64,000 nt of DNA from Psilocybe azurescens (GCA_023853785.1 JAJIRX010000885.1:1-64000), one strand, 5' to 3'; shown: positions 22,611 to 37,713, counted from the stretch's first letter. Numbers and translations: made by a program. Notes: a model not told the origin generated them from the letters alone.

Positions 22611-24437
22611 ATGAACACTTTATCATTGTCGTCGCAAGGGATACAACCTCCGCAGGTACTTGACGGTTGGAGGATGGTCATCTAGCGATTATCTATGAAG
22701 GTTGCGCAGTATAAGCAAGAAGATCGACGTACCCCGCACCCCAGTGGAACTGGGAAGGGAGAGGTCATTTAATCTGTGAACTTTGAAGCGAACCCAGGAA
22801 GATCGGCGTGACCAGCAATCTCTCAACCACACTGCGTCGGAGCATCCGCCGAGGATTTGGATTCTGTGACCAGGACAGATGCCGGCACTATATAGGAGTC
22901 AGCCACAAAGTCCACGGGCGAGAACACACAAAATACCAAGATAGCGTCCAACATCTAAGCCAGATGACCGATGATTTTGGCAATGTATAGACAGGGCGTT
23001 GTGTTTTGGGTGACTATATGCGTGTATGATTAGTTTTGTAGGTGATACAAGACAACGATTACTTACTGTGATCATAACGCCCATAGGTGATGGCGAGTGT
23101 CAGGCCCATCATTGAAGAATGGCGTCGTTGTACAAAGGCGATCAATGGATGGACGGGCATTGACTATGTCATGGACAACGATGAGCTCTGATGACAACGT
23201 TTAACGACTTCGGCGCATCGAATGGTTGATGGCCATCTATTAAATGTTTGAGTGACTATATGCACGACATACTTAGTATTGAAAAGGATGGGTGAGACGA
23301 CAACGGATGCTTACTCTGATGATGCCACTGGGCGAGATCAAGTACTCCTACTACACCGACGACATCGGGAAGAAGAAACGACGCTGGTGGTTGTATGCGC
23401 CATAGTGTATGAGTCGCAGGAAGGCAACACGAGTCCAGAGAACATATCGCTCGAGAGTAAAAGCTGTTCGCCTTTGAGTGAGGGGGGGGCAGGAGCGAGA
23501 TGGTGGTGGTTTGGGAGAAAGAGGGATCGCAGGAGGGGAAAGGTTTATATACCTTTCGAACACGATATGGTCGTGTTTGTGCCCAGTCCGCGATCGATTT
23601 GTTTGACATGCGCTCGTCCAATCGGCGACTAGTCCAGATACAATATGCCGTGTGCGAGTCCATACGTTCTGGATTAAGACAAAAAAATGGCGAGATTGTT
23701 TCTGATACCGGGATTTTGTTATCACTTCCCATCCAAGATAAAAAATAACAAAAAGATACAGAGATTTCTCATGCAGACACATCAAGCGTCGCAGACATCA
23801 AAATGTCGGTCGATAGGAAGGTGGAGCTTGCCCACAGGATGGATCGAAATCAATTGACCTGGTTCAATCGGAGTCAAGCCTCAAGAAATTTGTAAAATGT
23901 CCACATCGATGGCACAGATGTGGGACGGAAAGACCGAATTCAGCGATTGTGGGCGCCTAAGAATTCCCACTGCCGTATGCGTGCGGCCCTGGAAGGGTGG
24001 GTCCAATAAAGACAAAGAATGAAAGCACATATCGATGGAATCACAGTGAGTTCAGCGTCCAGCTTCACAACAATAAATGGTCCAAAAGAGCAGCAATAAC
24101 AGCACGAATGAAATGAGTGTTGTCTGATGTCGGTTGGAAGAAAGCCTTTGAAAGCCATTGGACAAAACAACTAGCATCCGAAGTTGACTCAGCAGGATGC
24201 TCACGTGCACTGCAAGTCTTAATATAGCCTCATTCTGCAAAACATCTTGTTACTCGTAAACAATTCGTACACGGTAACGATGCGGCATGTACAGCTTTTG
24301 ATTTCATTGACAGGATACACCTATTGGCTTCCTACCTCATCTGAGTTGTCAAGGCAAGTCATACTCATAAGAGGCCAGGGACTGAATGAAGGTCACCCAA
24401 AACGCCCCATCGACTAGGATCTACTCCAGCTCGCAAG

Positions 24438-26824
24438 ATGCTCTATTGGATTCGAGTAAGTCCTTCATAGCCTTAATCTTCCCAGCTCGTCTCATCAAAA
24501 TAGCGATCCGTCCAGACAAAATTCAAAAGCCTAAAGCAAGCAGTTCGTCTCACAACATGGCGCACGCAGCGCAGCGCATTACGCTCTCAATCAAAGCTCG
24601 CCAGGACATCGCAGCGTATTCACGCCACGTCCAAGAGCACAATATGCTCTGCCGAAGCCGTGATTGGCGTTTCGCAAACACAACTACCTGACCTGCCTTG
24701 TCCCCACCTTCTTGTCTGCAACCAAGTGCCCACAGATGCAGAAGCCGAACTCATCCTTGATGCAATTGCACAAGCACAAGGGGAAGCGGCACGCTTGACC
24801 GCCACATTTTCGCAAAGGCGGAATGCCGAGTCCCAGTCGAAGGATGATCATGATCATTGTAGTCGGACGAGCCGTGCATGGAAACTAGCGATGACACACA
24901 AGATAGACCAAGCAAACATCTTCATTCATCAACACCAAGGGATCCTATCAGTTATCCGCCAACTTCCCGCCGAGATTCTGCAAGAGATATTTCTACACGT
25001 TGCCCACTTCCACTTAAATCACCACGATCTGCAACAGCGACTTAAATCAACCGAACACCCGTCATGGGCGCTCTCCCAAGCCTGCGGCACCTGGCGTACA
25101 ATTGCTTTAAACATGCCATCCTTATGGAACCACTTCCCCACCATCCAGCTAAAGCCATCCTGCACGACCGCAAAACTGCAGCTGGAGTACCTCTGTGAGC
25201 TGCTCCGGCGTTCCAGTGGAACTCTCCTCGATCTATGCATTGACACGATATACTTCGACTCAAAGCAAGGAGATAAACCCTCCTACCACCCCACCATCGA
25301 TCTCCTCTGCCAACACGCCGAGCGATGGGAGACAGCGGCGATCAACCTGAATGTGTGCGTCCTCACAGGCCTGCGAAGCATCAAGGGCCGACTCACCGCT
25401 CTCAAGTCCTTGACACTCTGGGCATCGATACTGCCGTCGATTTTGTACCCAGACGACATCGACTTCTTCGAAGACGCACCCCAGCTCACATCTGTTCATA
25501 TCGTCACCCCCTTCTCAGGGGAGATTCCTTTACCTTTGCACAGCTCAAACACTACAAGGAAACATTCGGCTGGGATTGTCTTCAGATTACTCGCGCCATG
25601 CTCTCCCCGGTACTAGAAACACTAACCATGATTGTACTCACGTACTCACCCGTCTTCCCAATGCTTGCCATGCCTTGCCTCGTCCAGCTGCATGTGGAGT
25701 TTCCATACAGGCTCGACCTCAACCACGCAAACGCAAGTTGCTTCGACAACCTCACACTGCCCTCTATCCAAGACATCCGAATCACCGCCCGCGAAGAAAA
25801 CATGGCGCCCACGCTCCAGCGCATGCTCAAGAACTCGTCTCCCTGCCTCGCTCTGAAGACATTGGCTTTCCGCTTCAAGTTTATCGAGCCTGGTCAGCTG
25901 ACGGACTTGCTCGAGCTGACACCGGCATTGATCCATTTAAGCGCTACGCTTCCGTTGGGATCTGATATCGATATTCACAATCTCGCCGGAGCCAGCCTAA
26001 GTGAGCATGCACACCAGCCTCTTGTACCTTTATTAGAGACGTGCGAGTTTAACAATGGCGACGACATCACCGCAAATGTATCGACAGCCTTGAACAAGCT
26101 TGCCTCATCTCGCTGCGAGCCACAGCACGACAACATTTCTAACCCAAATTCCAATCCGCTCCTCTCAAACGAAACCTGCCGCCTCAGAAGCCTCAGCATT
26201 TCCTTCTCCCGAACCACAGTGCGCTGGTTATATTCGCAGCACAGACGTTTTGAAGATTGGTTGCTCACCACCACTTCCTCCGATCTCGAGATCCTGCGAG
26301 ACGCGCTCGTTGCTCGATTGCCTGATTTGTTGGATTATAGGTACCATGAGCAAAGTGGGATTCGATGCCTGACCGAGCACGATGAAGTCGGAAGAATTCT
26401 AGCCAAGATTGATGCTGTTAGAGTGGATCATGCGAGAGACATCTATGTGCGTTTTCAATTTATGTTCCTCTCATGGAAACAAAGACATTCTAGCGGGTGT
26501 AATAACATAACATAACCCAGGTCTCAGGTGTGCATTACACACTGAAGAGTATCGCCAAGTGCCAATGTCCAGGAACCGAAAACGGGGCACTCGCAAGGAA
26601 AATTCTGGATAAATGGTCACCTATACCAGAAGACCCCGACGCTCTGAAATACCGTCACTGGGCGAGGCAGGGGGCCGTTCTTTGGTTTACATCCCAAACG
26701 GCAGCGGTAAGAAATCATTTTTGTATCACTCTTTATTTAGAAATTGATGGCTGACTGCGTCGTGGTTCTGGTGCTGGTTGCAGATCTGCGAACAGAATCT
26801 CCTGCCGATATCGTTTGGGGGTGA
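24438..26824 (+). CDS. F-box protein 2 (unit B)
   Basis: Paralog of F-box 1 with the same architecture: mini-exon MLYWIR (24438-24455), basic N-terminus, coiled segment AQAQGEAARLTATFSQRR, F-box core IRQLPAEILQEIFLHV (about 24955-25000), SQACGTWRTIALNMP, KLQLEYLCELLRRSSGTLLD, then the LRR-like body and SGVHYTLKSIAKCQC exon. Compared with F-box 1 it has an in-frame loss of 15 nt that removes IPSLP near 24664. Two frame breaks are visible against the paralogs: a T4-to-T3 change at 25535-25537 (PLPFAQLKHY becomes out of frame) and a missing A near 26675 (QGDRSLVYIP). Apart from these the coding sequence is open. Confidence 0.8.
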
Positions 26825-26994
26825 GGGATGATCGTCCGCCTATGTTTTCATTTAGCTTTTGAGACTTGTCGGACCACTTGCTGCAATTATTACTGTCATA
26901 ACTTTCGTTCAATCGCAATTATAAACGTGTCTCGTTGGGAACTCAAATTCCGTTCGATACAACTCACATGATTACACACACCCCATAACTTTAC

Positions 26995-28150
26995 GACCTG
27001 TGCACCTCACTTCCAAGAGCGTGGCAATGCGCGCTACAAAAGTCCGCGATTATCCCCTCCCTCCCTGCCCGGCGTTTGGACGACACGACTCGGACCATCT
27101 GAGCACCGAAACCCGTAGACTGGGTGATCTATTACGACCCTATGCATATACCAGTCGCACTATGGGCGCTCAAATTGCCTTGTGTAGGCTCTAATCACTT
27201 TTCCTTGGTCTAACGACTGTTGAAGCGATAGTGTTAAACTGTGCAGAAAGTGCTTAGTAGTGTCGCGCGTGGTGGGTGCGGCCACTGTGACCTGTCATTT
27301 GTGGTGGATTCAGCAGGAAAATCACAAAAGAGAAATGCTATTGCGACACCCTAACAATTAGTTCGGTCATGTTCAGGAGGCAATAATACAATCTCGCCTT
27401 TTCCTCCACTCGTTCCGGACAATTAAATTTCATCTCTGAGAACAATCCTAGAGCGGCGAGCCACGGGATACTAGCAATGACGATGAACTTATTTCTGGTC
27501 GTTTCTCATTGGGCGTCACAGATGGAGTGAACTCGGATCGCAGGGCTGGTGTCTCGGTGCTAGCACCTGATCTTGCGGCTTCTTCGCCCTCTGCTGTATG
27601 AATATCGGCCACAGAAGGAGTCGGATTTTACATGTGTCGTGTCCTTGATTTCTGCGTTCCATAGACACTGGCAACGCTGTCAATGTCGGTCCCTTTGAGC
27701 CCGCAACTTTCTTCGCTGGTGGCCGTCCGAGTGCCGCTTGTATAATATTTCTCCTTTCAAGTTATTACCCTCGTACCTCTATTGCGTAAATGTGAATTTC
27801 ATGTTGTTGATGATACCAACAGCGCAGAGTTAGCGGCGGCCACTGCAAACTTGAAACGAAACCGCTAATAACATGCCTCTATTGAAAGTCCAACGTCTTA
27901 GAACGGTCTATATTCGCTTCCCCGATCGTGCGGACTATTTGTCGCCGAAGTGGCATTCCCATCTAGAAGATGCTGCAACCTTGAAGAATCAGCTCTACGA
28001 AAAAGTGTCGAGCTTGTATGAGCAGGACTATTTCTGACCAAACAACGCCGGAATGGATTGGGATGTCCAAGTTGTTCAGATCACGACCAGAATTAATAGC
28101 GCAGTCACTTGGCAGTCCCAGTGAATGATGTCAGAGACATAGTTGTAAGC
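26995..28150 (+). pseudogene. Decayed F-box protein (relic 3, tail of unit B)
   Basis: Near-identical copy of relic 2, duplicated together with the tail. The same lesions are present, so decay preceded the A/B duplication or the two tails have been homogenised since. Confidence 0.6.
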
Positions 28151-28605
28151 TGTTCATGAATCATCGCCCGATGTTCCTTGATGGCTACAGCATCAATGAG
28201 CCCAACAGTTTACTGGGATTCGCTATCCGTTGCAGACGATTGGCAAACAATATCGTTCCAAGATTACTCGGCATCTGGTCTCAATTACCGCCGCTGACTT
28301 TTAAGCTTCGAGAATAAATGCTGTACTGTAGTCACTCTAGTGTAGGTTACGAGAGACAACGATGAGATTCAAATGAGGTTCAAATGCAAGTAGAAAATAC
28401 TTAATACGAAAGAGCTTTCAGCATGCTATACAATCGGATGTGATCTCATATAATCAAATGAAAAAAAAGACGCGTAACAACTTGGTATTAAGTATGGGCT
28501 GCAGGTTCGTGGATTGTGTGCATGTGAAAAACCTTTCACATACTTGTGTATTTTTGTATTTTTGTTCTATTTTTTCCCCCTGTCTTCGTTTTCTTTCTTT
28601 TAGTT

Positions 28606-28764
28606 TCATTCCTTCCTAACGTCCGCGTGTTTTTCCCCTCGGGTCTTCAGACGACAGCCACATAGAGGAGTGTTGTAAACTGTACCATCACTAGGCGAAA
28701 CTGTACTGCTGCAGACAGATACCAGTAGACCGATCGTGATGAATACGAGAATACACTTGATCAT
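28606..28764 (-). CDS. Small ORF with hydrophobic N-terminus, unit C copy
   Basis: 52 residues on the minus strand, identical to the unit B copy over the hydrophobic segment and the PSDGTVYNTPLCGC part, then a different C-terminus because of small length changes after KTRG. A diverged fragment of the same element also lies at about 15990-16075. Confidence 0.3.
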   Translation of the reverse strand: MIKCILVFITIGLLVSVCSSTVSPSDGTVYNTPLCGCRLKTRGEKHADVRKE

Positions 28765-30646
28765 ATGAACACTTTATCATTGTCGTCGCAAGGGACACAA
28801 CCTCCGCAGGTACTTGACGGTTGGAGGATGGTCATCTAGCGATTATCTATGAAGGTTGCGCAGTATAAGCAGGAAGATCGACGTACCCCGCTCCCCAGTC
28901 GAACTGGGAAGGGAGAGGTCATTTAATCTGTGAACTTTGAAGCGAACCCAGGAAGATCGGCGTGACCAGCAATCTCTCAACCACACTGCGTCGGAGCATC
29001 CGCCGAGGATTTGGATTCTGTGACCATGACAGATGCCGGCACTATATAGGAGTCAGCCACAAAGTCCACGGGCGAGAACACACAAAATACCAAGATAGCG
29101 TCCAACATCTAAGCTAGATGACCGATGATTTTGGCAATTTATAGACAGGGCGTTGCGTTTTGGGTGACTATATGCGTGTATGATTAGTTTTGTAGGTGAT
29201 ACAAGACAACGATTACTTACTGTGATCATAACGCCCATAGGTGATGGCGAGTGTCAGGCCCATCATTGAAGAATGGCGTCGTTGTACAAAGGCGATCAAT
29301 GGATGGACGGGCATTGACTATGTCATGGACAATGATGAGCTCTGATGACAACGTTTAACGACTTCGGCGCATCGAATGGTTGATGGCCATCTATTAAATG
29401 TTTGAGTGACTATATGCACGACATACTTAGTATTGAAAAGGATGGGTGAGACGACAACGGATGCTTACTCTGATGATGCCACTGGGCGAGATCAAGTACT
29501 CCTACTACACCGACGACATCGGGAAGAAGAAACGACGCTGGTGGTTGTATGCGCCATAGCGTATGAGTCGCAGGAAGGCAACACGAGCCCAGAGAACATG
29601 TCGCTCGAGAGTAAAACCCGTTCGCCTCTGAGTGTGAAGGCAGGGCAGAAGCGAGATGGTGGTGGTTTGAGAGAAAGAGGAATAGCAGGTGGGGAAAGGT
29701 TTATATACGTTTCGAACACAAGATGGTCGTGTTTGTGCACAGTCCACGATCGATTTGTTTGACATGCGCTCGTCCAATCGGCGACTAGTCCAAGATACAA
29801 TATTCCGTGTGCGAGTCCATACGTTCTGGATTGAGACAAAAACATCGCGAAAAATCTTTTGATACCGAGCTTTTTGTTATCACTTCCCATCCAAGCTAAA
29901 AGACGACGAAAAGATATGGCGAATTCTCATGTAGATACATCAAGAAGCGTCGCGGATATCCAAATGTTGGTCGATAAGAATGTGGAGCTTGTCCACAGCA
30001 TGGTTCGAAATCAATCGACCTGGTTCAGTCAGAGTCGAACCTCAAGAAATTGTATCAGGTCCACATCGGTGCCACAGATGTGGGACGGAAAAGACCGAAT
30101 TCAGCGATTGTGGGCGCCTATGAATTCCCACCACCATGTGTTTGCGGCCATAGAAGGGTGGGTCCAATAAAGACAAAGATTGAAAGCACCTATAGACGAT
30201 ATAAGATGCCTCCAGCTCGACAAGACAGATTGTATGAAAGAACAGCAATAGCAGCACGAATAGAATGAGAGTTGTCTGACAGTGGTTTGAAGAGAGCCGA
30301 TAACTTCGACGGAACTTTACGGCAGCACCCGACGCTGACTCAGCAGGCTTCAAGTGCACTGGACTACGGCTGCTTTGGCCCGGCTTTGGCGTCAACATCT
30401 AAACATCTCCCCATAGTCCAACTCCATCGTTTGCGTGTACAGCTCTCGATTCCATTGACAATACGGCCATATACCTTTCCTAAGTTGCCAAATATGCCAA
30501 GTTGTCAAAACAAGTCATTGGGCGGCCGGCGTTGTCCAGGTGCCAGAGTTCGGAGCCTCGTGCACAGTCATGAGACTCATAATCGACTATAGCGGAAGAA
30601 AGCAACCTGAGCGTCCCATAGACCAGGCGTTACACCAGATAATAGT

Positions 30647-33112
30647 ATGTTCTATTGGATTCGAGTAAGTCCACCTCATCTTCAGTCTCCACCGGCTCAT
30701 CACCTACAAAACAGCGATCCATCAAGACAAAACTAAAGAACGTAAAGCAAGCAGTTCGCCTCACAAAGCGGCGCGTGCATCGCAGTGCCCTACGCTCGAA
30801 AGCAAAGATTGCCAGTACATCCACGTGCATTCGCACCTCAACCAACTACTTAACGCGCTCTGCGAAAATCGCGATCATCCCCTCTCTGCCCGGCGTCTCG
30901 AAGACACGCCTACCTGACCCACCCTGCCCTCACTTGCTCCTCTCCAACCAAACCCCCACCGATGCGGAAGCCGAACTTATTCTAGACGCAATCGCACAAG
31001 CACAAGCCGAAGTCACACGCCTAACGTCGACTCTCTCGCAAACACGGAATACTGTCGAATCTGGCTCAAAGAAGGATCATGGTCAGACCAGCCGTGCACA
31101 GGAACTAATAGCATCGCACCAGCTATCCAAAGCATCCATATTTATCCGTCAGCACCAAGGCATCCTATCACTCATCCGCAAACTGCCCACCGAGATTCTG
31201 CAGTCCATATTCCTGTTCCTCGATCAACAACACCCACATCGATTTGATGACGCGCAATGGCGGCTCCCCGAACACCTCCCATGGTCCCTCTCCCAAACCT
31301 GCTGCTCCTGGCGCACAATCGCTCTGCACATGCCCCGCTTATGGAACCGCTTCCCCTCAATCCAGCTGGAGCGATCCCGCACGACCACGAAATTGCAGAT
31401 CCAGTACCTCCGCGAGCTGCTCCGTCGCTCCGCGGGAACGCTCCTCGACATATGCATCGACGCAACATACTTCAATCATGCAGAAGCAGCGGAATACCCC
31501 CACCCTGCAGTCGCCCTCCTCTGCCAACACGCTGAGCGATGGGAGACAGCCACTCTCATCCTGCGCGCGTATGTCCTCGCCGGGCTACATTCCCTCAAGG
31601 GCCGGCTGACCGCTCTCAAGTCCCTATCCCTCTCCGCGCGTGTACACACACCCACCCCTCTACCCTCACCAGGTGACACCGCCATCGCCTCCTCCCTTGA
31701 CGTCTTCTGCCCCGCGCCTCTCCTCACAACCGTGCACCTCGCACGCCCCTTCCTCAGATCTATCCCCTACCATACGAACAAATCAAACACTACAAGGAAA
31801 GCCTCGACTTCGGACACAGTCTCACACCCGCCATCCGCTCCCCGCAACTCGAAACGCTCACCCTGCTCGTGCTTACTCATACCCTCATATTCCCACCGGG
31901 ACTCACATGCATGCCGCGGCTCGTCGAGCTCCACGTAGACTTCCTGTATAAAGTCCACAATACAAACAACTGCTTCGATGGGCTCTCACTGCCTGTTATA
32001 CAGGATATCAGGATCAAAGCACCCCAAGACAACCTTGCGCCCACACTCCTGTGCATGCTCCAAAACTCATCGCCGTGTCTCGCGCTGACGACTCTGGCTA
32101 TCTGCTTTGGGTCGATCGAGCCTGGACAGCTGACCTCCTTGCTCGAGCTCACGCCGGAGCTGGTCCATTTACATGCTACGCTCCCAGTGGATGCGGGTGC
32201 GGGTACGGGACATGGATTGGATGTCGACATCCACAACCTCGCCAACAGCAGTGGCCAGGTACATCGGGTTCTGGTACCATTATTAGAAACCTGCGAGTTC
32301 TACTACGAGGACGACTACCACACCACGAACATATCAACAGCGCTAAACATCCTCGCCTCGTCTCGGTGCGAGCTTCCACCCCAATCCGTCGAAAGCCCGA
32401 TCCTCCTTGCAGGGAACTCAGGCGCTATCCGCCGCCTCACAAGCCTCTCCCTCTCCTTCTCCGGACCCGAGAGCCCGCGCCTGCGCGCCCAGCATAGCCG
32501 CTTGGACGATTGGTTCCTCACCACCACTTCATTCGATCTCGCGATCCTACGGGACACGCTCGTTGCCAAGCTGCCTGATTTACTGCATTATGGGTACCAT
32601 GAGCAAGGCGGGTTGCGAAGCTGGAGCGAAAACGATAAAGTTGGGAAGATTTTGGCAGAGATTGATGCTGTTAGAGTGGATCATGCGAGAGACATTTATG
32701 TGCGTTTTCAGTTTGTGTTTTCTCTCCCGGAAAGAAGGAAAGTATTCTAATACGCGCAATAACATAGGCCTCAGGTGTACACTACACACTGAAAGGTATC
32801 GCAACATGCCAATGTGCAGGAACAAAGAACGGCGCGCTCGCGCAGAAAATCCTAGACAAATGGAAGCCTATGACAGAAGATCCCAACACTCTGAGACACC
32901 GCCATTGGGCGATGCAGGGGGACCGTTCTTTGGTGTACATCCCGAACGACAGTGGTAAGAAATCTATTTTTTGTGGTGTTGGTCTTTGGGGATCGGCGTT
33001 GGCTGACTGGGTTCTGGTTCTGGTTACAGATCTGCGGACAGAGTCTCCGGGAGATATTATTTTGGGGGTGAGGGATGATCGTCCGCGGACATTTTCGCTC
33101 TGGAGTATCTAG
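30647..33112 (+). CDS. F-box protein 3 (unit C)
   Basis: Most diverged and longest copy. Mini-exon MFYWIR (30647-30664), then RSIKTKLKNVKQAV, IIPSLPGVSKTRLPDPPCPH, TDAEAELILDAIAQAQ, F-box core IRKLPTEILQSIFLFL (about 31180-31220), SQTCCSWRTIALHMPRLW, KLQIQYLRELLRRSAGTLLD and the LRR-like body. The only obvious break is a C4 run at 31764-31767; with one more C the frame reads on into LPYEQIKHYKESLDFG, as in the paralogs. After the intron near 32701-32765 come SGVHYTLKGIATCQC and the last exon ending VRDDRPRTFSLWSI at 33112. High GC at third positions compared with copies 1 and 2. Confidence 0.82.
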
Positions 33113-33469
33113 CTTCGAAACTCTTAGTATTGCTGTTATAGCTTTTTTTTCTGCATTGAAACAAGTGGAATATAGCTCTATACTCGTAGGTGCCTCCTCA
33201 TTGCTTACTTCGAAGAAAAATAGAGGTTGAGGGCTCTTTATGGTATTGTAGAACTGAACTTTGAGCACCATATACGCTCCGCTTGTTTCTCTCCTCAACT
33301 TTCTTATAACTAAACTTGATATTCAAGTCGAAGGTAAAATCCCCAACTTTGGATAATATGATCTATGTATTGAACCAGCCGATGCGGTTCTGTTTAAAGC
33401 CGCTGAACAACGAGACTAAGGGCCAAAATCCAACCAAAATCTACCAAAAACGGCTTTAACCTTGTGTGC

Positions 33470-35290
33470 TATGAATCTGCATCTGTCACCGACGTGCCTT
33501 TCTGGAGTCAGGTAAGCTTAGTCATTGCAATCATTGATTCAATAGCCAAACGCTGAATCAATTACCTGTTAACTGCAGAGGTTGATCAAGTTGTTCAGAC
33601 CAAGAAAAGGCCAGACTGCAAAAAGAGACGGGACGTGTTGCGCGGCCAGTCCTGCGGAATTACCCTCAGCGACGGAGGCTCCAAACATCTTGAAGCTACC
33701 GGACTCGCTTGCCCACAACCTTCTGACTTCCAATCAACCCCCTACAGTATCACAACCGACACTCATCGCCCAAGTAATTGAAGAAGCCCAGTTGGAAGCG
33801 ACACGCTGGATCGCCACGCTAGCACAAAGACGAACACTTCGTTGACGTGGTCGTGCTTGGAAAATGGCGGCGACCCAGAATGTTGATCAAGCAAATCCCT
33901 TTGTTCTTTGATATAAAGGGCTACCGTCGATTGTATGAAGGCTTCCTCCGGAGATTCTTCAAGGGGTGTTTTTATGGGTTGAACAAGACTGCCAACAAAT
34001 GAACCCTAAAAACAGGTCAATTAGGACGCTTCAATGGTTACTGGTCAAATTTGTCGACCTTGGAGAACAATCGCTCTGAACACAACTTTCTTGTGGAATC
34101 ATCTACCAACAGCGCATGTGGGACGTCCCGCACGATGATTACACTGCAAATGCAGTGTTTCAGCGAGCTCCCTCTTTGCTCGAAAGGAGCACCTCTTAAT
34201 TTTTGTAATGATGCCTCTATTCCAATTATTGGAGACATCATCCGGAGACACACATCGTTCCAATCCATCAAGGGCAGACTTTTAACACTGAAATCGTTAA
34301 TCTTGTCGACAACTTTTGTCCCACAGGATGAACCAGACACTGTCGATTATTTCGAAATTGCTCCCCAACTTTCGTCGCTTTGTCCGGATCTTGCAAAAGT
34401 AGATTTGTCTTGCCGTTTGTCCAGCTCGTTCACTACACAGAAGATATAAACTCTGTAGACCGGCGGCTTAGTCCAGCTATCTACTTTCCTTGACTGGAAA
34501 CGTTAACCATGATAGCAATAACCACTGAAATCGTCTTTCCAGTGACAACCTTCCCATGCCTTGTTACAGTATATGTCGATTTTCCTCGCAAACTTGAAAC
34601 GCTCGGTTGTTTCGATAACCTCACTCTGCCAGCTATTGAATATATCACTATACTCTATTGTGAAGGAAACCTGATGCCGTGCTTAATCCGTGTGCTTTCC
34701 AACTCTTCTTCGTGCCCACTGAAAACACTATATCTTCAATTTCGCGATTTCGTCGTATCCTGGACAACGAACTAAGTCACCTTCTTGCTCTTACTCCATC
34801 ATTACTCGTTTTGAATGCGGTCTTGTCAGCAACCAATGCTGGCATTCTCAATCTCGCATTGGGCTATCAGCACGGGCCCCTTGTAACTCGCTTAGAAATC
34901 TGCGAGCTCTATACTGCTGAAACCTCGAGCGGTGGTGTCGCAAAGGCTTTAAATCTACTCACTGCGAGCTTAACAGCAATCCCGCGATAGGCCACCAAGT
35001 ATCATTTCCAGGAGGGCTTAGTAGTACCCCTTAGAATTTTATGCATTTACTTCAATGGTCTTGAATGTAGTTTTATCGAACTAACCTATCTTGAGAACTG
35101 GACATCCACTTCCACCTCCGAGGAGCTGGAGCTTCGGAAAGTCGGTATTGACTGCCAGGCTAAACTATTATGCTGGTACTCCCGCCCGCTAAATAGTTTT
35201 ATCGCAAGTTGTCACGGCGAGGTTCAAGCCGTTGACGTGAAGACTGCTGAGGAAATATATGTGATTCAGAGTTGTTGCACTCTTTTCTCC
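33470..35290 (+). pseudogene. Decayed F-box protein (relic 4)
   Basis: Scattered fragments in the F-box order: a mini-exon-like FWSQ before a GTAAGC donor near 33510, LPDSLAHNLLTSNQPPTVSQ and an AQLEATRWIATLAQRR coiled segment (33690-33835), VDQANPFVL and a broken PPEILQGVFLWVEQD F-box helix (33880-33985), IKGRLLTLKSLILST (34265-34310), CFDNLTLPAIEYITI (34605-34655), LLALTPSLLVLNAVLS, and EIYVIQ at the end (35255). Stops, including TGA and TAA between blocks, and frame changes are frequent. Belongs with relics 1-3, not with the three larger genes. Confidence 0.65.

Positions 35291-37713
<2,423 letters not shown>

Larger units (their letters stand above)
22256..28425 (+). repeat. Tandem unit B (about 6.17 kb) with F-box gene 2
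   Basis: Second unit, same order as unit A: small ORF 22476-22610 (minus), noncoding block, F-box gene 24438-26824, tail 26705-28425. Its tail is almost identical to that of unit A (in the first 220 nt I see one difference), while its F-box coding part differs clearly from unit A. Its front part (22.27-24.3 kb) is closest to unit C. Confidence 0.9.
28426..33112 (+). repeat. Tandem unit C (about 4.7 kb) with F-box gene 3, tail missing
   Basis: Third unit. The front part (28.43-30.3 kb) closely matches unit B, including the small ORF 28606-28764 (minus). The F-box gene 30647-33112 is the most diverged copy. The tail seen in A and B is absent: after 33112 the sequence is unrelated and soon enters another F-box relic. 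Confidence 0.85.

Noticed and set aside
16100..33112. DNA transposon as the cause of the 6.2-kb repeats
   Set aside because: No transposase, terminal inverted repeats or target-site duplications were seen; head-to-tail order with a host-type gene fits unequal crossing-over better.
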